From positions 310,001 to 374,000 of the forward strand of contig NZ_JADFCM010000008.1 of the NCBI RefSeq assembly GCF_015234585.1: a stretch of DNA of 64,000 bases. Reading direction: 5' to 3'. Below the pieces are notes generated by a model. The model ran no database searches. It was given only the letters and a program-made list of their open reading frames with translations, and was not told where the DNA came from. The position numbers were made by a program, and so were the translations under genes. The stretch comes from Pseudalkalibacillus hwajinpoensis (lineage in GTDB: Bacteria > Bacillota > Bacilli > Bacillales > Guptibacillaceae). This document shows, one piece after another, positions 1 through 7,673 of the stretch (within the stretch, counting starts at the first letter, position 1; each line of letters starts with the position of its first letter).

Positions 1-1
1 T

Positions 2-520
2 AGGGAGAGGGGCATGGTTGCTCGAATCGCGAGTACGCCGATTTCGATCATCCATTATTTTATTGGAAAATGGATACCGTTCGTTATCATCGTTTTGATT
101 CAGATTACGGTATTGTTCGGATTTGGAATTCTTGTGTATGATCTTTCATTAGGAGATCCGATCGCCATCATCATTTTATCTCTTGCCCTTTCCTTCATCG
201 TCACGTGTTGGGGAATGGCGATGGCCGTTCTTGTGAAAACGGAAAACATGGGTATTGCTCTCACGCAAATCATTGCACTCGGCGGAGCTTTGCTCGGTGG
301 ACTGTGGATGCCCGTTGAAACGATGCCAGAATTTATGCAGAACATCAGTAAAGGGTTTCCCCAATACTGGGCGCTTGATGGGTATAAGGAAATTATTCTT
401 CAGAACGGTGGCGTAAGCGATGTTTGGTTTAATCTGCTTATCCTTTTTCTAGCTGGCGCAGTAGGTGGAGCGATTGCTTTCTCGGCCTATCCACGGTTTT
501 TGAAAAATTCTCGAAGCTAA
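2..520 (+). CDS. ABC-2 type transporter permease (5' truncated by window edge)
   Basis: Membrane subunit of an ABC exporter. Only the last ~172 residues are inside, because the frame is open to the left edge. The visible part begins with a charged segment ending RERGMVARIASTP, which resembles the cytoplasmic loop before a mid-protein helix in ABC-2 permeases. It then has about four hydrophobic helices and a GGLWMP stretch common before the last helix. An ATG at 14 is in frame but lacks a clear ribosome binding site, and the family resemblance continues upstream of it. The ATPase partner probably lies outside the window. The substrate cannot be told. Confidence 0.8.
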   Translation, partial: RERGMVARIASTPISIIHYFIGKWIPFVIIVLIQITVLFGFGILVYDLSLGDPIAIIILSLALSFIVTCWGMAMAVLVKTENMGIALTQIIALGGALLGGLWMPVETMPEFMQNISKGFPQYWALDGYKEIILQNGGVSDVWFNLLILFLAGAVGGAIAFSAYPRFLKNSRS

Positions 521-533
521 CATAAAGCTATGG

Positions 534-565
534 CGGGCGATTTTCGTTCTGTCGTAGCTTTTTCC
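534..565 (+). terminator. Putative weak terminator after ABC permease
   Basis: AAAGCTA pairs with TAGCTTT around a long, partly paired loop, followed by a short T run. It lies just after the permease stop codon. Confidence 0.45.
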
Positions 566-635
566 TTATGTCTTTGAATGAATTCTAAACATACTTCGTG
601 TAAACTCTAGTTAAAACGCTGAAGGAGAGAGTGAA

Positions 636-1379
636 ATGCCAGATTTGAACGGTGAAGTCATCTTAATTACAGGCGGTAATCGCGGGCAAGGAAAAGCCAT
701 TGCCGAGCATCTTGCTATATTAGGAGCACGTGTCGTCATTGGAGCTCGACAGTATGAAAGCGCAAAGGATGTAGCTAGTTCTATAGGAAATAGCGCCTAC
801 CCTGTGCAATTAGATGTTACGAAGCAAGCGGATTGGGAAGTAGTGATGGATGAGATTGGTGAGGAATTTGGGCGCTTAGACTCGCTCGTTAATAATGCCG
901 GTATATTAAAAAGAAAACCATTTATTAAGTTAACGATCGACGATTATCAGGAAATGGTTAACGTAAACCAGTTCGGCGTATTCCTTGGCATGCAGTCTGT
1001 CGTTCCTTTCATGGAAAAACAGCAGAAAGGTTCAATCATAAATAACGTTTCAATATCAGCTTTTGCTCCGATTGGGCAATCTACTGCCTATGCGGCCACG
1101 AAAGCTGCTGTTGTCGCCATGTCGAAAGCAGCGGCGATTGAGTTAGGACCAAAAGGGATTCGTGTTAATATGATCCATCCCGGAGGCGTTGAGACAGAAA
1201 TGGCTACGCAAGGGGAAGGGGTTCCAGATTTTTATCAGTCCATTCCACTTGGTCGGATTGGCCAGCCGGTGGAAATTGCCAGAGCCGTCGCATTTCTTGC
1301 TTCGAACGAGAGCTCCTATTGTACGGGAACCGAAATGGTAATCGATGGGGGAATGACGCTTGGTTCGGCTGATGTATAA
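636..1379 (+). CDS. SDR family oxidoreductase
   Basis: NAD(P)-dependent dehydrogenase/reductase of the classical short-chain family, 247 residues, the usual length. The cofactor motif TGGNRGQG is at residues 12-19, NNAG at 86-89, and the catalytic set is Ser139, Tyr152 (YAATK) and Lys156. The C-terminal PGGVETEMA and IDGGM elements are typical. The ATG follows GAAGGAGAG at good spacing. The substrate is not predictable; the sequence is of the broad glucose/3-oxoacyl/hydroxysteroid dehydrogenase-like type. It stands alone on the plus strand and converges on a MerR gene, with a shared terminator between them. Confidence 0.93.
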   Translation: MPDLNGEVILITGGNRGQGKAIAEHLAILGARVVIGARQYESAKDVASSIGNSAYPVQLDVTKQADWEVVMDEIGEEFGRLDSLVNNAGILKRKPFIKLTIDDYQEMVNVNQFGVFLGMQSVVPFMEKQQKGSIINNVSISAFAPIGQSTAYAATKAAVVAMSKAAAIELGPKGIRVNMIHPGGVETEMATQGEGVPDFYQSIPLGRIGQPVEIARAVAFLASNESSYCTGTEMVIDGGMTLGSADV

Positions 1380-1387
1380 GGTTTTGC

Positions 1388-1415
1388 AGAGAGGGTTCTG
1401 ATCCCTCTCTTTTTT
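1388..1415. terminator. Bidirectional terminator between SDR and MerR genes
   Basis: Perfect 8-bp stem AGAGAGGG/CCCTCTCT with a 7-nt loop and a T run on the plus strand. It overlaps the last bases of the converging MerR gene. Confidence 0.8.
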
Positions 1416-1809
1416 AATGAATTTCACAGGCAATTGTCTGCAAATCCGTCGTAACATCGTCATATAGAGCGATTTTTTTTGAGATTCTTTTTAAATATTT
1501 TTGTTGCAGCTTCACTTCTTCTGCAACTTTTTGCTGATGATCGTGAAGAAGCTTTCTTCTTTCTTCTATCGTTTCCTCCCCTTGATGATAGAGATTTACA
1601 TACCATTTAATTTCAGCGATAGACATATTCGTTGAGCGAAGAGCTAGGATAAAGTGAATCCATTCAAGGTTTTGATCATTGTATCTTCTTACACCTTTCT
1701 GATTTCGTTCAATAAAAGGTAAGATTTTTTCTTTTTCATAGTAGCGAAGGGCTGATGCGGTAATTCCGGTTATCGATGTTATTTCCTTCATAGAGTAGTG
1801 ATTATCCAT
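1414..1809 (-). CDS. MerR family transcriptional regulator
   Basis: DNA-binding regulator of 131 residues. The N-terminal winged helix-turn-helix begins MKEITSITGITASALRYYE, the MerR signature with the conserved LRYYE turn, and RRYNDQNLEWI follows in the second wing/helix. The C-terminal half is a long helix suited to the antiparallel dimer coiled coil. There is no obvious metal-binding Cys cluster, so it is closer to the AdhR/stress type than to metal sensors. The start follows AGGAGG by five bases. It is divergent from the SDR gene at 1921 and an inverted repeat lies between them, which makes that SDR the likely target (inference). Confidence 0.9.
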   Translation of the reverse strand: MDNHYSMKEITSITGITASALRYYEKEKILPFIERNQKGVRRYNDQNLEWIHFILALRSTNMSIAEIKWYVNLYHQGEETIEERRKLLHDHQQKVAEEVKLQQKYLKRISKKIALYDDVTTDLQTIACEIH

Positions 1810-1850
1810 TAGAACCTCCTGTCTCGAGTCAAATCATTTGTGTTAAACCG

Positions 1851-1869
1851 CACTTTAACCTATAGAGTG
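1851..1869. promoter_or_regulatory. Candidate MerR operator (inverted repeat)
   Basis: CACTTTAACCTATAGAGTG is a 19-bp inverted repeat with 6 of 7 arm positions paired, in the space between the divergent MerR and SDR genes. Its length fits MerR-type spacer dyads, but I could not place convincing -35 and -10 boxes exactly around it. Confidence 0.4.
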
Positions 1870-1920
1870 TGAAATATCAATTGAACTGATTGATGAATAT
1901 AATGTATGGAGGTTCTACCA

Positions 1921-2658
1921 ATGGCAAAAGAGAAAGTTGTTATCATTACTGGAGCATCCAGTGGAATTGGTGAAGAAACGGCGAAGCTACTATCTGGAAA
2001 AGGTGCAAAGCTTGTTCTAGCTGCTCGTCGTGAAGAACGTTTGAAAGAACTTAAGCAACAAATTGAAGCGAGCGGTGGTGAAGCCATCTATCAGGTTACA
2101 GACGTTACGTCTTCTGAAGAGATGGAGTCATTAGCCAAATATGCGTATGATACATTTGGTAAGATTGATGTTATTGTGAATAACGCTGGTTTAATGCCAC
2201 TCTCTCTCCTACACAAGAAAAAGTATGATGAGTGGGACAAAATGATCGATGTAAACATCAAGGGTGTACTTTACGGTATTGGGGCAGTTCTTCCTTATAT
2301 GAGAGAGAAAAAGGAAGGGCATGTTATTAACATTTCATCAGTGGCCGGTCATGAGATTTCCCCAGGTAGCTCTGTATACAGTGCAACGAAATTTGCTGTA
2401 AGAGCCATTACGGAAGGGCTTAGAATGGAAGAGTCCGTTGGAAATAACATTCGAGCAACGATTATTTCTCCAGGGGCGGTCAGCACTGAGCTAACTGAAA
2501 CGATCACAGATGATGATGTGAAGTCCTCGATCGATGCAGTATATAGCGGTGCGATTAAAGCAGACAGCATTGCACGTACGATTGTGTTTGCAATTGAAGA
2601 GCCTGCTGAAGTAGCGATCAATGAAATCCTAGTTCGTCCTACTAATCAAGAGTGGTAA
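1921..2658 (+). CDS. SDR family oxidoreductase (YdfG-like)
   Basis: Classical short-chain dehydrogenase, 245 residues. TGASSGIG is at residues 10-17 and NNAG at 87-90, with catalytic Ser140, Tyr153 (YSATK) and Lys157. The C-terminal end EILVRPTNQEW is typical of YdfG-like proteins, which reduce small hydroxy acids or carbonyls. An ATG 15 bases upstream is also in frame, but the GGAGGT at 1908 serves the ATG at 1921, so I use that start. It is divergent from MerR, with a probable operator in the 111-bp gap. The exact substrate is unknown. Confidence 0.92.
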   Translation: MAKEKVVIITGASSGIGEETAKLLSGKGAKLVLAARREERLKELKQQIEASGGEAIYQVTDVTSSEEMESLAKYAYDTFGKIDVIVNNAGLMPLSLLHKKKYDEWDKMIDVNIKGVLYGIGAVLPYMREKKEGHVINISSVAGHEISPGSSVYSATKFAVRAITEGLRMEESVGNNIRATIISPGAVSTELTETITDDDVKSSIDAVYSGAIKADSIARTIVFAIEEPAEVAINEILVRPTNQEW

Positions 2659-2660
2659 GG

Positions 2661-2696
2661 AAAAAAGGAGAAGCTGAGTGTGGCTTCTCCTTTTTC
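2661..2696 (+). terminator. Terminator after SDR
   Basis: GGAGAAGC/GCTTCTCC stem with an 8-nt loop followed by a T run. Confidence 0.85.
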
Positions 2697-2783
2697 CTTG
2701 CATTTTTTTAACCTGTGCCGTTACAATGGATAATTGAGACTGAAATAAGATGTTTGGTCTTTTAAAGCACGACTTTTACAACA

Positions 2784-2823
2784 AACTCATAAATAACTCA
2801 TAAATAACTCATAAATAACTCAT
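2784..2823. repeat. 11-bp tandem repeat, 3.6 copies
   Basis: The unit AACTCATAAAT occurs three times without a mismatch, followed by a seventh-base partial copy AACTCAT. Confidence 0.95.
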
Positions 2824-2967
2824 CTAGGTGATGTGGTGCGCAACTTGTATGTTCATACTCATACGCAAATCACCAGGTAGAGCAATTTGTAATACTGACA
2901 ACCAAACTCAAAGAGAAACAAATATATATGTAAGGTAGCAATGATCTGGACAATTAGCATCAGACAT

Positions 2968-3006
2968 AAGCCGAAAAGGAGAGTGAATCCTTTTCGGCTT
3001 TTTTTA
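2968..3006 (+). terminator. Strong stand-alone terminator
   Basis: AAGCCGAAAAGGA pairs with TCCTTTTCGGCTT over a 7-nt loop and runs into TTTTTT. The preceding SDR gene already has its own terminator, so this one may end a separate short transcript. Confidence 0.75.
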
Positions 3007-3129
3007 TGCCTTAAAAGCGAAGAGAGCGTCAGTTTTATGGAAGTCATTTTTGAGCCAACATCATGTAAAAGCGTATTAGCAAGATTACTAAAATTGGCTA
3101 ACATAGCCCGAAAAAAATGGAGGTTATAC

Positions 3130-3609
3130 ATGTTTACGTTAAGCGACATCCCGATGTTTTTTGTGAATTTCTTTATTATTTTGCCAATCGTTACATTGGT
3201 CCACGAAGCTGGTCACGTACTAGTAGCGAGAATCTTTGGGGGGAGAATTAAATTTTGTATCGGAACTGGTAAGAAATTATTTGATATAGGGCCTCTAGAG
3301 GTTAGGAAGAAATATTTTATGGAAGGCTGGTGTCAATACGATAAGTTAACTTACAACCAAACATGGGCACACGTGGCCATTTATCTTGGTGGTAGCCTCT
3401 TTAACGTTATACTCATACTGATGATTAATTATCTCATTCTCATAGAAGTGCTACCGAAAGCTCTCGTATTTAGACAGTTTGTTTACTTTTCTTTTTATTT
3501 TGTCTTTTTCTCTTTAATGCCTTATAAAAACGACGATGGAAAACCAAGTGATGGCATGGCGATCTACGATGTTATTCGCTACGGAAAAGCAGAAGACCCA
3601 ATTGATTAA
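3130..3609 (+). CDS. M50-like (site-2-protease type) membrane metalloprotease, small
   Basis: Integral membrane protein of 159 residues. HEAGH at residues 25-29 in the first hydrophobic segment is the HExxH zinc site of the M50 family, and PSDG near the C-terminus stands where the family has its NPDG/third-ligand motif. About four hydrophobic segments are seen. It is shorter than SpoIVFB or RasP and has no PDZ domain. The frame stays open 63 codons upstream, but TGGAGG before the ATG at 3130 fixes the start. Members act on membrane-bound regulators. No substrate is suggested by the neighbours. Confidence 0.75.
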   Translation: MFTLSDIPMFFVNFFIILPIVTLVHEAGHVLVARIFGGRIKFCIGTGKKLFDIGPLEVRKKYFMEGWCQYDKLTYNQTWAHVAIYLGGSLFNVILILMINYLILIEVLPKALVFRQFVYFSFYFVFFSLMPYKNDDGKPSDGMAIYDVIRYGKAEDPID

Positions 3610-3646
3610 TTGATGGGGTATTGACAGCGTTCGACAAGAAGCGGGA

Positions 3647-3659
3647 GGTGACAGGCACC
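3647..3659. repeat. Dispersed GGTGACAGGCACC element, copy 1
   Basis: GGTGACAGGCACC lies in the short convergent gap between the protease and VOC genes. The same core recurs at 9614, 12946 and 14277. Confidence 0.85.
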
Positions 3660-3675
3660 CGCTCTCCGCTGCCAG

Positions 3676-4026
3676 CTACTTCTCTTCATAGAACGTAATC
3701 CGGTTTAAGAAAGGATCGGTGACGGTCATTTCGATTGTTTTCCAGGGAGTGTGTTTCATGCCAGGGTTGGCATAGGCGTATTCTTTCTGAGTAAGGGTGT
3801 GATGATAGTCTTCGACGTTGTTTAATTTCACCCTTATTGAACTTCCAGGAGAAGCATCTCCATGATGTTCTGTGAGATGAATAAGAGCGTCATGAAAGGA
3901 AACCTGAATGTATTCGGGCATATTATCTTCGTATCGATGCCTCCAATCAACGTTGAAGCCGAGGAAATCTCGATAAAAGTCAGTGGCCTTTTCAGTATCA
4001 AAGATTCGGAAAATCGGTGTAATCAT
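3676..4026 (-). CDS. VOC family (glyoxalase/bleomycin-resistance-like) protein
   Basis: Small cytoplasmic protein of 116 residues with the beta-alpha-beta-beta-beta layout of the VOC superfamily. It opens MITPIFRIFDTEKATDFYRDF and ends MTVTDPFLNRITFYEEK, where the final Glu stands in the usual metal or ligand position. The pattern is that of bleomycin-binding-like members that act by sequestration or as thiol transferases. The actual ligand is unknown. The ribosome binding site (AGGCAGG) is weak and distant. It converges with the M50 gene. Confidence 0.85.
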   Translation of the reverse strand: MITPIFRIFDTEKATDFYRDFLGFNVDWRHRYEDNMPEYIQVSFHDALIHLTEHHGDASPGSSIRVKLNNVEDYHHTLTQKEYAYANPGMKHTPWKTIEMTVTDPFLNRITFYEEK

Positions 4027-4253
4027 AAGTAGAAAGAACCTGCCTTTCTTCGTAGTTTACAACATATTCCATTATCTAAATAAGATTATCCACTAAAGTA
4101 ACTGAGTGGGATGTCTAACCTTATTCTTATCATATAACGAATGAGGAACTTTAAAAAGGGGATGTCAAAAAAAGGGTGAAGAAGTTATGAAAGCCTACGT
4201 GTTCGGAAATCTTGGAATTTCTAACGAAAAGATAGTGATGGGCGCATAAGTAA

Positions 4254-4284
4254 AGAGCCCGGCTGAGTGTATACACCGGACTCT
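4254..4284 (-). terminator. Terminator after AGCS symporter
   Basis: AGAGTCCGG/CCGGGCTCT stem on the minus strand with one mismatch and a 13-nt loop, followed by a weak T tract. Confidence 0.6.
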
Positions 4285-4296
4285 GAAATGTCGCTA

Positions 4297-5739
4297 TTAC
4301 CCTACTGCTTCTTCTTTTTTAGATTCTTCATCTTCTTCCTCATCTTCGATCCAAGCATCTGCATCCTTGATGCCAAGCTTAGTTGGGTTGAAGACTGGGT
4401 TTTTGCCTTGCTTGCGCTGATTTTCGTAGTCTTTCAATACTTTGAATGCAATCTTACCTAGTAACCCGATTGCAATTAAGTTAATGACTGTCATCAGGGC
4501 CATGAATAAATCGGCCATTTTCCAAACGAGACTTAAGCTAGAGACGGAACCAATAAGCACAAATGCCATCGTTGCGAGACGGAAAATAAATAGCGCAGGC
4601 TTGCTTTCTTTAATAAACTCAATGTTAGTTTCACCATAGTAGTAAGAGCCGATGATTGAGCTGAAAGCAAATAGAAAGATAGCTACTGAAATAAAGATGC
4701 CTGACCAGCCGCCAACGTGGCTATTTAGTGAGTTCTGAAGCAATTCAATACCCGTTACATCACCTGTCTGGAATACAGGGGCAAGTAAGATGATAAACGC
4801 TGTTGACGAACAAACTAAGATTGTATCGACAAATACACCTAATGATTGAATCAAACCTTGTTTAGCCGGGTGTGAAGTCGTTGAAGTAGCTGCAGCGTTC
4901 GGGGCACTACCCATACCAGCTTCGTTCGAGAATAATCCACGTTTAACACCGTTCATAATTGCTGCACCAATGGCCCCACCTAATGCTTGTTCAAATCCGA
5001 ATGCACTCTTAACAATTAAAGCAATAACAGACGGTAATTCAGCTACATTCATAATGAGAACTATCATCGCAATAACAATGTAAAGAATCGCCATAACAGG
5101 AACAATCACACTAGATAAATTCGCAATGCGGTGAACGCCGCCGAAGATCACAAGACCCGTAATCGCTGTAATGATTAATCCGATCACAAGACGATTTACA
5201 CCAAAGGCATTCTCAAATGCTAATGAAATCGTGTTACTTTGTACTGAATTGAAGATTAATCCGAAAGTAATCGCGATTAGAACGGCAAAGATAATGCCAA
5301 GCCATCTTGCTTTAATGCCCTTTTCGATATAGTAAGCAGGTCCACCGCGAAATGCGTTTTTCCCTTTCACTTTATAAACCTGAGCGAGTGTGCTTTCAAT
5401 AAAGGCAGTCGCACCACCTAGAAGTGCCACAATCCACATCCAGAAAACAGCACCAGGACCACCGAGCGTAATGGCCACTGCCACACCTGCTAAGTTACCT
5501 GTTCCAATACGCGTTGCTGCACCGACGCAAAATGACTTAAAAGGGGAGATGTTTTTGGACTCATCTTTGTAATCAGGTTTTTCACCTAATACGCGGAACA
5601 TTTCTCCAAAAAATCGAAATTGAACAAATCGGGAAGCAACCGTAAAATAAATTCCGATTCCTAGTAATCCTGCAATTAATACATAACTCCATAGAATGTT
5701 ATTTGAAAAATCAATAATACCGGATAGAAATTCAGCCAT
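4297..5739 (-). CDS. Alanine/glycine:cation symporter family protein (AlsT-like)
   Basis: Sodium- or proton-coupled neutral amino-acid importer of the AGCS family, 480 residues and about ten to eleven helices. The family signature regions are present: RIGTGNLAGVAVAITLGGPG at about residues 75-95, and the central GLFSNEAGMGSAPNAAA block. The C-terminal tail is strongly acidic (DEEEDEESKKEE), which is common in salt-adapted bacilli. The start follows AGAGGAG by about ten bases. Alanine, glycine, serine or glutamine are the family substrates, and I cannot choose between them. It is monocistronic, with an AT-rich upstream region and no visible riboswitch. Confidence 0.95.
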   Translation of the reverse strand: MAEFLSGIIDFSNNILWSYVLIAGLLGIGIYFTVASRFVQFRFFGEMFRVLGEKPDYKDESKNISPFKSFCVGAATRIGTGNLAGVAVAITLGGPGAVFWMWIVALLGGATAFIESTLAQVYKVKGKNAFRGGPAYYIEKGIKARWLGIIFAVLIAITFGLIFNSVQSNTISLAFENAFGVNRLVIGLIITAITGLVIFGGVHRIANLSSVIVPVMAILYIVIAMIVLIMNVAELPSVIALIVKSAFGFEQALGGAIGAAIMNGVKRGLFSNEAGMGSAPNAAATSTTSHPAKQGLIQSLGVFVDTILVCSSTAFIILLAPVFQTGDVTGIELLQNSLNSHVGGWSGIFISVAIFLFAFSSIIGSYYYGETNIEFIKESKPALFIFRLATMAFVLIGSVSSLSLVWKMADLFMALMTVINLIAIGLLGKIAFKVLKDYENQRKQGKNPVFNPTKLGIKDADAWIEDEEEDEESKKEEAVG

Positions 5740-5925
5740 AGTTGTGTCGCTCCTCTAGTTGTTAGTTATTTTCTGAAAATTCAAATCTATTTTAATTATA
5801 CAGTAAATCGACAAATTATCAATAAATTCCGACAAATTACAACATTTATACAATATGTAGTAATAGTTACCAGTAACTTGGCTTGAAGGCGACGTTTCAT
5901 TATTAATTAAGTTTTTTAAAAGTAC

Positions 5926-5980
5926 ACAAAAAACCCGTTAAGAAGCCACCTGACTCATTTCTGGTGGTTCTTAACGGGTG
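5926..5980 (-). terminator. Terminator after flavin amine oxidase
   Basis: A long stem (ACCCGTTAAGAA.CCACC with GGTGG.TTCTTAACGGGT, one bulge) ends in six T on the minus strand. Confidence 0.88.
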
Positions 5981-5991
5981 ATTCAATAGAA

Positions 5992-7458
5992 TTACTCATT
6001 CATGTTCACTTCATAAGCTGCCCGCAGGCCAGATTCAATAGCGCCTTCCATCCAACCGTGAAAAGAGGAGGTGTGCTCTCCGGCAAAATGAAGCTTCCCC
6101 TCAGGCTGCTTAATAATGTCACCGAGGTTGTTTTCTTGTCCGGGTGTAAAAAGAGTAAAGCACCCAGCTGAGTAAGGATTTCGACTCCAATTAAAAGGAA
6201 CGACTTTGATGAATTCTGTATACACTTCATCGCCGTATATTTTGGCTAGGTCTTTTAGCAAAATGCGCGTCAGTTCTTCATGCGGTAAACTTCCCCAGAG
6301 AACAGCATCTTCTCCCCAGGAATAGCTTGCTAATAAGACAGCAGGTCCTTTTGAACCAATCCCTTCACTCGGCACATAACTAAATCTTGTCGGTAAATCC
6401 GTTATAGCATTCCCAACGTTATTTTTCTCCCAAAAGCGATGACGAAACTCAATTCCAATTTTCACAGCAGGAACATTGATGAGTTCACGAATGGCCTGCC
6501 ATTTTTTAAAGGACACGGAGTTGTAGGGAGCAATGTCAATAAATTGCAGAACAGAAAAAGGAACGGTAACAATAGCAAGGTCGCCTTTCACCTGGTACCG
6601 TTCATTTGTTTCTGGGTTGAGTGTTGTAACAGTAACGCCGCGCTTTGATTGTTTGATCTTGATTACTTTTTGATTAAGGTAGATTTGATTTTGCAACTCG
6701 TTGGCGAATGAGAGAGGGAGGCGATCATTCCCACCATCAATTTGAAAGAACTGAATTTCTTTACTGAAAATCGGATAGATGATGTCCGTTAGAATATCTG
6801 TGAAAGAAAACTCTGGAAAGCCTTCAATCCCAAGCATCACACCAATGTAACGAATGGCGTTAAGTGATAATGGCTTACCTAGTGGATTGTACTGCAGAAA
6901 TTCACCCATTGAATATTCTCCGTATTCAGCTACGAGCTTCTCTTGCTCTTCAGGCGTACTTTGTTTATAAAGGTCGATGAAGGGCTTTGTTGCTTCAAGA
7001 AACAGATCTGTAGCTGTCTTTCCTTTCTCGCTTTCTTCCACAGGAAACCTGAGGATATCGGGATTCTTTTCGTATTCAGCTCGCGTCGTTAACACGTTGT
7101 TCGTGAAAATTAAATCTTCTGGTGTGGCATTTAGAAACGGATGTGTTGGGAGGTGGAAATGTCTGATGTATTCCTGTGCAAGAGCATGGTTATCTGGAAT
7201 TCTCATTGCACCGGCGTCCATATACTGACCCGGTGAAAAGGGTTTTCTTAATGTATAAACTCTCCCGCCGATGCGATCATTCCCTTCTAAAATAGTCACA
7301 TGATGGCCGTTCCGCTGTAGCAACGAACCTGCGACTAATCCGGACAGTCCAGCACCAATTATGATGACGTGCTTAGGACTGCTTTTTCCCGGTAGACCAT
7401 GTTGAATAAGAGACAGCAAGTCTTCTGGATAGCGTAATGAAGAGAACGGTTGATCCAT
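5992..7458 (-). CDS. Flavin monoamine oxidase / L-amino acid oxidase family protein
   Basis: FAD-dependent amine oxidase, 488 residues, cytoplasmic (no signal peptide). The Rossmann motif GAGLSG is at residues 35-40, followed by the Glu that ends the second strand and by RIGGR at 62-66, the flavin-binding arginine cluster. The C-terminal FAD motif FAGEHTSSFHGWMEGAIESG is intact. The N-terminal 30 residues resemble the lead-in of bacterial tryptophan or L-amino acid oxidases (YobN type). It deaminates an amine or amino acid with release of H2O2; the substrate is unknown. AGAGGAGG lies about 12 bases before the ATG. Confidence 0.9.
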   Translation of the reverse strand: MDQPFSSLRYPEDLLSLIQHGLPGKSSPKHVIIIGAGLSGLVAGSLLQRNGHHVTILEGNDRIGGRVYTLRKPFSPGQYMDAGAMRIPDNHALAQEYIRHFHLPTHPFLNATPEDLIFTNNVLTTRAEYEKNPDILRFPVEESEKGKTATDLFLEATKPFIDLYKQSTPEEQEKLVAEYGEYSMGEFLQYNPLGKPLSLNAIRYIGVMLGIEGFPEFSFTDILTDIIYPIFSKEIQFFQIDGGNDRLPLSFANELQNQIYLNQKVIKIKQSKRGVTVTTLNPETNERYQVKGDLAIVTVPFSVLQFIDIAPYNSVSFKKWQAIRELINVPAVKIGIEFRHRFWEKNNVGNAITDLPTRFSYVPSEGIGSKGPAVLLASYSWGEDAVLWGSLPHEELTRILLKDLAKIYGDEVYTEFIKVVPFNWSRNPYSAGCFTLFTPGQENNLGDIIKQPEGKLHFAGEHTSSFHGWMEGAIESGLRAAYEVNMNE

Positions 7459-7539
7459 ATTTTAGCCGAGCCTCCTCTTGAAAGCTATGAAGCCCTCTAA
7501 TATTTTCCTTTCTTAATGTATGTGATAGAAAAATAGGTT

Positions 7540-7647
7540 ATGAAAAATAGCGCATTCGTTGAAAGAATTAGGTGGATTGCGGCAAGACTGATCACTAAGA
7601 AGCACCGTTTCCTGGGCGCTTACATAGACTACGGAATAGAGCGTTAA
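7540..7647 (+). CDS. Possible 35-residue small protein
   Basis: A short frame starting MKNSAFVERIRWIAARL and rich in Arg/Lys and hydrophobic residues, able to form an amphipathic helix. It ends 26 bases before the sulfatase start. The upstream AATAGG is a poor ribosome binding site. I do not recognise it; it may be a leader peptide or chance. Confidence 0.25.
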   Translation: MKNSAFVERIRWIAARLITKKHRFLGAYIDYGIER

Positions 7648-7673
7648 GGGTTATTTGAAGGAGGAACGGAATT

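Larger units (their letters stand above)
2697..3129. other. Intergenic stretch with tandem repeat and isolated terminator
   Basis: No convincing gene. Frames running through it lack ribosome binding sites and read as poor protein. It holds an 11-bp tandem repeat and a strong stand-alone hairpin-T structure, described separately. Confidence 0.6.

Noticed and set aside
2859..3149. Minus-strand frame of 96 codons
   Set aside because: No ribosome binding site, runs through a terminator and opposes the M50 gene start; reads as low-complexity hydrophobic chance sequence.
4187..4249. 20-codon frame MKAYVFGNLGISNEKIVMGA after a weak ribosome binding site
   Set aside because: Looks like the first residues of a zinc alcohol dehydrogenase but ends at once; no continuing homology in other frames was seen. 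At best a remnant or leader peptide.
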